Assembly (NCBI GenBank): GCA_013286305.1
Contig: JABDFW010000026.1
Span: 1-37,705 of the forward strand
DNA length: 37,705 nucleotides
Direction of reading: 5' to 3'
DNA from: Bacteroidota bacterium
GTDB lineage: Bacteria; Bacteroidota; Bacteroidia; Chitinophagales; Chitinophagaceae
Position 1 is the stretch's first letter. The number at the start of each line of letters is the position of its first letter. Position numbers and translations under genes: made by a program. This document shows, in pieces, positions 7,328-14,731 of the stretch. The notes beneath the pieces were generated by a model, which saw only the letters and a list, made by a program, of their open reading frames with translations, did not search any database and was not told the origin of the DNA.

Positions 7328-9670
7328 TTATTTTTTGTACTTCTTAACCCGGTCGTCTTTAATAATGCCCCTCCAGTTAAGGCCATATCCAAAATCATAG
7401 GTATGCCCCACCTCATCAACATAACACTTCATATCAAGCGGCACATCTTCCGATTGTTTTTCAACAGTTTCCATATCGGCAGGCATTTGTAAAGGCAACA
7501 ACGCAGATGGTTCGGCAACACCTGTAAGTATATCAAGGAGTGCCTGGTCCTGTACACCAAAGTTTACTATAATAGCATTTGCATCTTTTTCAAACTCGGA
7601 AAACACCATAGGATTTGACATGTTCACTGAGACAATAACAGGTTTGCCTTTCATTTTTGCATAAGTGCCGGTTACCATGCCAAGATCGGTGCTGTTAATG
7701 GCTTTGGTGGTTTTACCTTTGTATGAACGGTTGGTAAAATTTTCAAACTTGTCGCCGCCGGCAATGCTTGTTTCGCGTGCACCTGTTGCAGTATATGGGC
7801 CATATTGGAGGCTGACGGGCAAATAACCATTTCCGCCGGCTTTTACATCGTCCGCACTATACCCGCCGTTTGATGCAGGGCTACTGATAAACACCAGCGC
7901 ATAATCCGCTTCATCGGGGTTGTCGGTTACATTGAAATATTTTTTTACAAGATTTATATTAACCGGGTAATCGGTTTTTTCCGAGGTAACTGCGCCAAGA
8001 AAATTTCGCCCCGCAGGCGTATATTTTTTGGGGATATAAACCGTTTTATTTTTTGCGAGCGGAAGTACATTGCCTTTGTTCTTAAGCATCACAACTGATT
8101 TCAATTGCGCCTCGTAACCGGCTTTCATAAATTCAGGGCTGCCTACCGTATTCTTTGATTCAGTGATATCCAGGTAGGGATTTTCGAATAAACCTGTTTT
8201 AAACATATTCTTCAGCAAGCGAACTGCAGATTGTTCAAAGCGTGCACGCATAAATGCTTCGCCATGTTCCTTAACGCCCATATTATATGCTTCAATAACC
8301 GGGGCAGCATCATTGTTGCCGCCAAACTGGTCAACGCCCGCCATTAATATTTTGTAATGCCTTTGGGCTACGGAAAGGTCATTAACGCCCCATGATTTAC
8401 CTGTTAAGAATTGGTCAATAGCCGTTTCGTCTGCTGTTACGCTCCAGTCGGTACAAACCACGCCATCAAACTTGTATTTTTGCCTTAACAGGTCGTTTAT
8501 TATATAGCTGTTATAATTGTTGCCAACATTTTCTTTATTTTTTGTATCCTGGTTGTACGATATAGTATAGTAAGGCATAACCGCAGATACTACCTTTGTT
8601 TTGCCACTTAATTTGAATGCGCCATCAATAAACGGAGTAAAGTGCTGTTTAAAATTATTGCCGGGATAAACAGCATATTTACCAAAACCATAATGCGCAT
8701 CCCTGCCACCTTCACCTGTTCCGCCACCCGGCCAATGTTTAACCATGGCGTTAACGCTGCCATAACCCCAGCCATCTTTAATTTCCTTGTCGTCGGCAGA
8801 TGTTTGAAAGCCATCAATATAGCCACGCGCCATGTCTGTTGACAGCAACGCGCCTTCGCCAAAGGTGCCGCTCACACGCGACCACCGGGGATCTGTAGCA
8901 AGGTCAACTTGCGGCGACAGTGCCGTGCTAATACCCAGCGCGCGGTATTCAAGTGCGGCAATATGGCCAAATTGTTTTACAATGCCAGGATCAAATGTTG
9001 CGGCAAAGCCCAGTGAGCCCGGCCACATAGAAATGTTGCCACCGGAGCCTGCATTGTATTCAGCGCTCGCCCTTGTTCCGTGCCTGGGGTCAGAACTATT
9101 GTTGGCTGGAATACCAAAGCCCAGGCTTTCAACAAGCGCCTGCTCATTATTATTCCATTGCGCCGCAACAGCGGGGCTTTGCACCGTGGTTATCAATACA
9201 TGCCTTACGTTATCTTTTGTTAGAAAGTCAATTTGTTGGTCAGACAGGTCAGATGCTTTTGCGCCGCTAACCGTAAATTCTTTCCCGCCATAAGTGCCGG
9301 AAATATAACCTGTGCCGGCACCGGGAATAGCCTGGTGTTTGCTGTACAGCATCAGGCCTGCGATCTGCTCTATCGACATTTTAGATGCAAGGTCTTTGGC
9401 GCGGGTATCAATGGGTAAACGCCAATCTTCATATTTATCAACCTGGCCATTTTTGTTCAAGTCTTTAAATGATTGCCCGTTAACAGTTATGATCTTAACA
9501 CCAGATCTTGATGAGTAACCGAGTGTTGGGCCATTAGTGTTTTTTACCAGGATAATATCGCCCTCATCATTCTGCACTTCCTTATTAAACCCCCTGCCAC
9601 TGATAATTGCAAGGCACAAAGTAAAAATGAACAAGAGTTTAATTAACCTGTTAATGCTTATTTTTTTCAT
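7328..9670 (-). CDS. Exported glycoside hydrolase family 3 enzyme (beta-glucosidase type)
   Basis: A 780-residue exported GH3 enzyme expected to remove beta-linked sugars from the non-reducing end. An N-terminal signal segment spans residues 8-25. The catalytic (alpha/beta)8 barrel covers about 80-480, with KHWPGGGTGEGGRDAH (substrate-binding Lys-His) and the nucleophile Asp408 in VVCTDW. The C-terminal alpha/beta sandwich follows (SVVMLKNKGNVLPL onwards). It lacks the fibronectin-III-like tail present in the other GH3 gene here, so the two are different subfamilies; the KHW motif is nearer to exo-glucanase-type GH3. It is the first gene of an operon with a two-part GMC dehydrogenase, implying that glycosides are cleaved and oxidised outside the cytoplasm. 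Linkage specificity cannot be read from the sequence. Confidence 0.9.
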   Translation of the reverse strand: MKKISINRLIKLLFIFTLCLAIISGRGFNKEVQNDEGDIILVKNTNGPTLGYSSRSGVKIITVNGQSFKDLNKNGQVDKYEDWRLPIDTRAKDLASKMSIEQIAGLMLYSKHQAIPGAGTGYISGTYGGKEFTVSGAKASDLSDQQIDFLTKDNVRHVLITTVQSPAVAAQWNNNEQALVESLGFGIPANNSSDPRHGTRASAEYNAGSGGNISMWPGSLGFAATFDPGIVKQFGHIAALEYRALGISTALSPQVDLATDPRWSRVSGTFGEGALLSTDMARGYIDGFQTSADDKEIKDGWGYGSVNAMVKHWPGGGTGEGGRDAHYGFGKYAVYPGNNFKQHFTPFIDGAFKLSGKTKVVSAVMPYYTISYNQDTKNKENVGNNYNSYIINDLLRQKYKFDGVVCTDWSVTADETAIDQFLTGKSWGVNDLSVAQRHYKILMAGVDQFGGNNDAAPVIEAYNMGVKEHGEAFMRARFEQSAVRLLKNMFKTGLFENPYLDITESKNTVGSPEFMKAGYEAQLKSVVMLKNKGNVLPLAKNKTVYIPKKYTPAGRNFLGAVTSEKTDYPVNINLVKKYFNVTDNPDEADYALVFISSPASNGGYSADDVKAGGNGYLPVSLQYGPYTATGARETSIAGGDKFENFTNRSYKGKTTKAINSTDLGMVTGTYAKMKGKPVIVSVNMSNPMVFSEFEKDANAIIVNFGVQDQALLDILTGVAEPSALLPLQMPADMETVEKQSEDVPLDMKCYVDEVGHTYDFGYGLNWRGIIKDDRVKKYKK

Positions 9671-10022
9671 ACAATAATTTTCGTAATTTGTGTATTGAGA
9701 TTTAGATAGATTGATTGATTACTCAGCCATTTTTCATTGGCATTTGGCACTGCTTGCCCGCGTCATCCAATATCAGCACCCAGTCTTGTTTTTGTGACGG
9801 CACTGGCAATGCAACTGGTAACGCTTTATTGTGACCAAATTTGATTTTGTTGCTTCTTGAAATGGGCCTGTTGCAGATACCTGCCTTCAATCCGGTTCAC
9901 CAGTTAAACCAGGCCAAAATCCCGGTCAAAATCCCGGCCAATCATTCTGTAAAAAATACGCAATGAAGATAAGGTTTTTAAACTTATATGAAATAATCAA
10001 AAGGAATTTTTATTTTTAAGCT
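9671..10022. other. Divergent intergenic region between GH3 operon and Nudix regulator, with tandem 11-mer
   Basis: A 352-base control region shared by the minus-strand GH3 operon and the plus-strand regulator gene. No gene is visible. An 11-base word CAAAATCCCGG occurs twice, 12 bases apart, at 9915-9925 and 9927-9937, about one helical turn of spacing and thus on one face of DNA. Other words repeat loosely (ACTGGCAATG, ACTGGTAACG; GATTGATTGAT). The tandem site is the best candidate for regulator binding, but this is inferred from position only. Confidence 0.5.
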
Positions 10023-10799
10023 ATGAACAAGCAGGAAGAAGTGCACGATTTTATTCAAAATGGACATAAAACCTATCTGAAACATCTTTCAATTGACTGT
10101 GTGATCTTTGGCTACCACGAGCACCAGTTAAAGGTATTGCTGCTTAAATCAAAGAAAAGTATTTGGTCTTTGGCGGGTGGATTTATTAAGCGTGACGAGC
10201 CCTTGTTGGAAGCCGCTATAAGGATACTAAAAGAAAGAACCGGCCTCGATGAACTTTTTTTGCAACAGTTTCAAACATTTGGCGAACCGAGCCGGTCTTA
10301 CAGGACTGCTGAAGATATAAAAAAGCTGTCAGATGTGGCAAAAGCATCTATCAGCAAGGACCACTGGCTTTTAGACCGCACCCTTTCAATTGGATATTAT
10401 GCAGTAACCGAATATTCAAAAGTTACGCCGCAGGCTGATTTTTTCTCCGAGAAATGCGAATGGTGGGATGTTGACGGCCTGCCCGCGCTGTTCTTTGATC
10501 ATCATCTTATAGCGACAGAAGCACTGAAAGCATTACGTACCCAAATATATCATCAACCGATAGGCTTTAACCTGCTGCCGGAAAAATTTACTTTACCTGA
10601 GATACATGATCTGTATGAAACCATACTTGGGAAGAAACTTGACCGCAGGAATTTTCCAAAAAAATTGCTTTCAGTCGGCATTATAAAAAAGCTGAACGAG
10701 CAAAAAAAGATAGGCGCGCACCGGTCGCCCTTCTTATACAAATTTGATAAACGAAAATATGATAAAGCTTTAAAGGAGGGTATTGTGCTTGCCTTTTAA
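10023..10799 (+). CDS. NrtR/AraR-like transcriptional regulator with degenerate Nudix domain and winged helix
   Basis: A 258-residue cytoplasmic regulator. An N-terminal Nudix fold at about residues 20-165 is followed by a C-terminal winged-helix domain at about 175-255 (KFTLPEIHDLYETILGKKLD is the helix-turn-helix-like part). The Nudix box begins normally with G53 and E59, but the hydrolase segment reads R67-I-L-K-E71-R-T-G-L where the consensus is REUxEExGU. Two catalytic glutamates are therefore missing and hydrolase activity is unlikely. In this family the Nudix domain senses a ligand such as ADP-ribose or, in Bacteroides AraR, a sugar. It sits divergently from the GH3-GMC operon and upstream of the ThuA/PQQ gene, so it probably controls one or both in response to a sugar. 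Confidence 0.88.
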   Translation: MNKQEEVHDFIQNGHKTYLKHLSIDCVIFGYHEHQLKVLLLKSKKSIWSLAGGFIKRDEPLLEAAIRILKERTGLDELFLQQFQTFGEPSRSYRTAEDIKKLSDVAKASISKDHWLLDRTLSIGYYAVTEYSKVTPQADFFSEKCEWWDVDGLPALFFDHHLIATEALKALRTQIYHQPIGFNLLPEKFTLPEIHDLYETILGKKLDRRNFPKKLLSVGIIKKLNEQKKIGAHRSPFLYKFDKRKYDKALKEGIVLAF

Positions 10800-10808
10800 G
10801 TAAATTTT

Positions 10809-10838
10809 TTGTCAGCAAACGTTATGTTATCTATCTTG
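10809..10838 (+). promoter_or_regulatory. Candidate Bacteroidota-type promoter for the ThuA/PQQ gene
   Basis: TTG at 10809-10811 is followed after 20 bases by TATCTTG at 10832-10838, close to the TTG-N19ish-TAnnTTTG pattern of Bacteroidota sigma factors but one T short. The start codon lies about 55 bases downstream. It supports separate transcription of the long gene rather than simple read-through from the regulator. Confidence 0.3.
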
Positions 10839-10892
10839 CCTCTCCCATCCAAACATGTGCCATTAACTATTCAAAAGCCATAAATATCTCAA

Positions 10893-13800
10893 ATGAAAAA
10901 GTTCCTTTTTTTACTATTAGCAGTTTCTGCAGTGGTTTTTTACTTTTCATGCACCGCTAAAAGAAGCGGTAACCCGCGTGTACTGGTATTTACCAAAACA
11001 ACAGGATACCGCCATGCATCTATTCCAAATGGCATTGCAGCTATCCAAAAACTTGGCCGCGAAAATGGCTTTGATGTAGATACAACCGAAAATGCCGACA
11101 TGTTCAATGAAGACACCCTGAAAAAATATTCCGCGGTTATATTTTTGAGCACCACGGGCCACGTACTTGACAGCAGGCAGCGCGCTGCTTTTGAAAGGTA
11201 CATACAGGCCGGCGGCGGCTATATGGGCATACATGCAGCAAGTGATACAGAATACGACTGGGGTTGGTATGGGCGTCTTGTAGGCGCCTATTTTATAGAC
11301 CATCCTGGTATTCACGATACGTTCCCTAACGTGCAATTCGCAGTGCTGGATGTGGTTGACTCAACTGATAATTCCACCAAGCACCTGCCGAGGGAGTGGA
11401 AGCGTAAAGATGAATATTACAGCTTTAGGAAAAAGCCTGATTCTTCGGTGCATGTGCTGATAAAGATTGATGAAAGTACTTATCATGGCGGCCACCGCAT
11501 GGGCGACCATCCTATGGCATGGTACCACGACTTTGATGGCGGCCGTGCTTTTTATACCGAGTTGGGCCATACCGCCGAATCGTACACAGACCCCGATTAT
11601 TTAAAGCATATTCTTGCGGGTATTCAATATGCTATCGGTGATAATGCGGAGCTGAACTACGCTAAAGCACATACGCAATATGCACCAGATGAAGACCGGT
11701 TTACAAAGGTCGCGCTTGTGCAGGGTACATTTTTCGAGCCTACTGAAATGACCATCCTCCCCAATCTTGATGTATTGGTTATTCAGCGCCGTGGTGAAAT
11801 AATGCTGTATAAAAATTCAACTAAGCAGGTAAAACAGGTGGGTTATTTAAACGTGTATTGGCATACACTGCATACGCCTAATGTAAATGCGGAAGAAGGT
11901 ATGCTGGGGCTTTGTAAAGACCCCCACTACGCGCAAAACCACTGGGTATATATATACTACAGCCCTGCAGACACTTCTGTAAACAGGTTGTCAAGGTTTA
12001 CTTTTGTAAATGACACACTCGACCCCAAAACGGAGAAGGTGATCCTGAATGTTTGGTCGCAAAGGGAGATATGCTGTCATACAGGCGGATCAATCGCTTT
12101 TGGGCCTGATGGGTTATTGTATTTTTCTGCAGGTGATAACTCCACTCCGTTTGATGAGCCCGGCGCTAAGTACGTAAGCAACTCTTTCGCGCCGCTCAAC
12201 GATATTCCCGGCCACCAGCAATATGATGCAAGAAGGTCTGCAGGCAACAGTAATGACCTGCGTGGAAAGATCATGCGTATAAAAGTAAATGACGATGGCA
12301 CTTACAGCATCCCTCCGGGCAATCTTTTCCCTCCCGGTACTCCAAAAACAAGGCCTGAGATATATGTAATGGGCGACCGTAACCCTTACCGCATTTCAGT
12401 TGACCAAAAAAACAGTTATTTATATTGGGGAGAAGTAGGCCCTGATGCAAACTTCGACAGCCTTGCTACGAGAGGCCCGCGTGGTTATGATGAAGTTAAC
12501 CAGGCACGCAAAGCCGGCTTTTTTGGATGGCCACTCTTTGTGGGCAACAACTATGCTTACCATGAATACAATTATGCAACAGGCGCTTATGGGCCTGCGT
12601 TCAATCCCGATTCACCGGTTAATAATTCAAGGAACAACACCGGCTTAACATTATTGCCAAAAGCACAACCTGCGTTTATTTGGTACCCCTACGCAAACTC
12701 CCCTGATTTTCCTGAAGTGGGCACAGGCGGGCGTAATGCTATGGCAGGGCCTGTTTATTATCCCGACATGTTTCCTGATTCAACACGCTACCCCGATTAC
12801 TATAATGGAAAACTCTTTATCTATGACTGGATACGCGGCTGGATAAAAGCGGTAACCATGTTGCCAAACGGAGACTTTGACGAGATGGAACCTTTTATGG
12901 AGCATACCCAATTGCATAACTGTATTGATATGGAAGTTGGGCCCGATGGAAAATTATACCTGTTGGAATATGGTACGGCATGGTTTGCTAAAAACCCAGA
13001 TGCCGGCCTTTCACGCGTTGATTATACTTCGGGCAACAGGCCACCGGAGATAGCATCTATAAAGGTTGATAAAACCGCTGGATTATTACCATTTACAGGC
13101 AAGGCAACCGTAGATGCAAAAGACCCTGACAAAGATATTCTTACTTATACCTGGGATTTGGGTAATGGCCAGAAAACGGAAACAACAGTGCCTGAAGTTA
13201 ACTTTAACTACACCACTGCCGGGGATTACAAAATATCAGTAGTAGTGAAAGATGATAAAGGCGCTTCCACAAAGAGTGATGAGGTGAGCGTGTATGCCGG
13301 TAATGAAATACCTGTTGTTAACATAAGCCTGCAGGGAAGTAATAAATCGTTTTACCTGCCGGGGCAACCTGTTAAGTATGATGTTACTGTTACAGATAAA
13401 GGGGATACATCAAAAATGGACCCTGCCAACCTGTATGTGTCAGTTGACTATATACAGGGTTACGACAAACAATCTGTAACAACCGGTGCAGCCGAAGCCA
13501 ATATAGCCGGGAAGATATTAACCCAAACAATGGATTGTAAAAGCTGCCACAAAGAGGCTGATAAATCAATCGGGCCTGCCTTTATAATGGTATCGCAGAA
13601 GTATGCTAAAAACCCCAATGCTGTAACTTACCTAAGCCATAAAATAATGACAGGTGGCAGTGGCGTTTGGGGCGATGTGGCTATGGCTGCGCATCCCAAT
13701 ATATCTCAAAGCGACCTTAACCAGATTATCCAGTATGTACTTGGCTTAAGTAATAAAGGCACTGCAAAAAAATCATTGCCCCCATCCGGCACTATCATAC

Positions 13801-14312
13801 CACCTGCTAATACCAAACCAGGTTCAGCGATGGTGTTATCAGCAAGCTATACTGATAAGGGCGGCGTTAATATTAAAGCCCTTACAGGCAGGAGCAGCGC
13901 GGCACTGGCCGGCAACAGCGTAACCTTTACCGGTAAAGAAAAAATGAAAGGGTTTACCGTTGCCAACTTTAACGGCACTAATTATATGCTAACGCCCAAA
14001 ACCGAAGGGTGGTTTGCGCTGGATAGTATTGACCTTACCGGCGTAGGCTCTGCTAACCTTATGGTGGGCTGGCAGGCGCCGCCTGTATATGGTTTTGATT
14101 ATGAAATAAGGCTTGACAGCGAAACCGGCAAAGTGATAGGCAAAGGAAGCCTGCCGGGCGTAGCAGATAAAAAAGCGCAGTTTGGTATGGCGCACTTAAC
14201 ACTTGATGCGATTACAGATGGCAATTTGCATACGTTGTATATTGTTTCAAAACCGAAAGATAAAGAAACTGCCATCACGGGTGTAGGGATGGTACAGTTT
14301 GGAGGGAAGTAG
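10893..14312 (+). CDS. ThuA / PQQ-dependent sugar dehydrogenase / PKD / cytochrome c / CBM6-like fusion lipoprotein
   Basis: A 1139-residue five-part envelope protein. The N-terminus is signal-like and ends in YFSC, so it may be a lipoprotein. Domains in order: ThuA-like (about 28-250; RVLVFTKTTGYRHASI, YMGIHAASDTEYDW); glucose/sorbosone-dehydrogenase beta-propeller (about 265-710), with the vicinal Cys pair and presumed catalytic His396 in CCHTGG and IYVMGDRNPYRISVD; PKD (about 717-803); class-I-like cytochrome c with CKSCH at 882-886 and a later Met as possible sixth ligand; and a C-terminal CBM6-like beta sandwich (about 978-1139; EIRLDSETGKVIGKG). The propeller should oxidise a sugar using PQQ and pass electrons to the fused haem. 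ThuA-like domains are linked to keto-sugar metabolism. The paralogue at 31643-34588 lacks ThuA. Confidence 0.88.
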   Translation: MKKFLFLLLAVSAVVFYFSCTAKRSGNPRVLVFTKTTGYRHASIPNGIAAIQKLGRENGFDVDTTENADMFNEDTLKKYSAVIFLSTTGHVLDSRQRAAFERYIQAGGGYMGIHAASDTEYDWGWYGRLVGAYFIDHPGIHDTFPNVQFAVLDVVDSTDNSTKHLPREWKRKDEYYSFRKKPDSSVHVLIKIDESTYHGGHRMGDHPMAWYHDFDGGRAFYTELGHTAESYTDPDYLKHILAGIQYAIGDNAELNYAKAHTQYAPDEDRFTKVALVQGTFFEPTEMTILPNLDVLVIQRRGEIMLYKNSTKQVKQVGYLNVYWHTLHTPNVNAEEGMLGLCKDPHYAQNHWVYIYYSPADTSVNRLSRFTFVNDTLDPKTEKVILNVWSQREICCHTGGSIAFGPDGLLYFSAGDNSTPFDEPGAKYVSNSFAPLNDIPGHQQYDARRSAGNSNDLRGKIMRIKVNDDGTYSIPPGNLFPPGTPKTRPEIYVMGDRNPYRISVDQKNSYLYWGEVGPDANFDSLATRGPRGYDEVNQARKAGFFGWPLFVGNNYAYHEYNYATGAYGPAFNPDSPVNNSRNNTGLTLLPKAQPAFIWYPYANSPDFPEVGTGGRNAMAGPVYYPDMFPDSTRYPDYYNGKLFIYDWIRGWIKAVTMLPNGDFDEMEPFMEHTQLHNCIDMEVGPDGKLYLLEYGTAWFAKNPDAGLSRVDYTSGNRPPEIASIKVDKTAGLLPFTGKATVDAKDPDKDILTYTWDLGNGQKTETTVPEVNFNYTTAGDYKISVVVKDDKGASTKSDEVSVYAGNEIPVVNISLQGSNKSFYLPGQPVKYDVTVTDKGDTSKMDPANLYVSVDYIQGYDKQSVTTGAAEANIAGKILTQTMDCKSCHKEADKSIGPAFIMVSQKYAKNPNAVTYLSHKIMTGGSGVWGDVAMAAHPNISQSDLNQIIQYVLGLSNKGTAKKSLPPSGTIIPPANTKPGSAMVLSASYTDKGGVNIKALTGRSSAALAGNSVTFTGKEKMKGFTVANFNGTNYMLTPKTEGWFALDSIDLTGVGSANLMVGWQAPPVYGFDYEIRLDSETGKVIGKGSLPGVADKKAQFGMAHLTLDAITDGNLHTLYIVSKPKDKETAITGVGMVQFGGK

Positions 14313-14318
14313 ATGTTT

Positions 14319-14532
14319 ATCTACGAATTACGAATCAATACGAATAGGTAACAGCGCATTTACTATAGCCCGGTTGATATGATTTATCAACCGGGTTTTT
14401 TAGTGATTGTAACATGGTATTGCTACTTCCGCTTAATTAAGAGGGAGTGGCCTGCGATTCGTACATTCGTATTGATTCGTATTCGTAGATTTTCGCTATT
14501 CGTATATTCGTATTGATTCGTAATTCGTAGAT
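14319..14532. repeat. 28-bp perfect inverted repeat with a third partial copy
   Basis: Bases 14319-14346 are the exact reverse complement of 14505-14532. A third copy in the same direction as the right arm lies at 14465-14490, two bases shorter. All are built from ATTCGTA and GATTCGTA words. The arms flank the intrinsic terminator. No transposase, target duplication or coding content is seen, so this is not an insertion sequence; it belongs to the periodic intergenic repeat class of this genome. Confidence 0.8.
14369..14401 (+). terminator. Intrinsic terminator of the ThuA/PQQ gene
   Basis: A ten-base perfect stem CCCGGTTGAT / ATCAACCGGG with a seven-base loop is followed by TTTTTT. This is the clearest rho-independent terminator in the window, 57 bases after the stop of the long fusion gene. 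Confidence 0.85.
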
Positions 14533-14731
14533 TTCTCTCCTGGCAACAACATCATCTATATACCGATGGCACCATACTTTCTTGGTTTTACCGAATACTC
14601 CCACCAATATGCCAAAGCTTACCGACATTAGTTTGCTGTATGCTATGGGATAAACGGCAACATAAAACAGGTATTTTGCACTATTTTGGCGCTCTTAAAT
14701 CAGTATTCCAAACAATCACATTCTATATCAC

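Larger units (their letters stand above)
14313..14731. other. Intergenic region with terminator and long inverted repeat
   Basis: This 419-base gap holds the terminator at 14369-14401 and the inverted repeat at 14319-14532. The remaining 200 bases before the peptidase contain no gene that I can support. Two TATTTTG boxes at 14672 and 14682 resemble -7 elements, but neither has a TTG at the right distance. A 63-codon open frame on the minus strand runs through the repeat and has no recognisable content. Confidence 0.5.

Noticed and set aside
8832-9293. 153-codon plus-strand open frame inside the first GH3 gene
   Set aside because: It reads the antisense strand of a well-supported GH3 gene and has no family motif.
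9671-10022. Degraded coding sequence
   Set aside because: Six-frame reading gives no extended family-like peptide; short word repeats explain its appearance.
14319-14532. Insertion sequence or MITE with terminal inverted repeats
   Set aside because: No transposase, no target-site duplication, and the arms are simple-word sequence with a third internal copy.
14437-14628. 63-codon minus-strand open frame
   Set aside because: Half of it is translated inverted repeat; no start context or family support.
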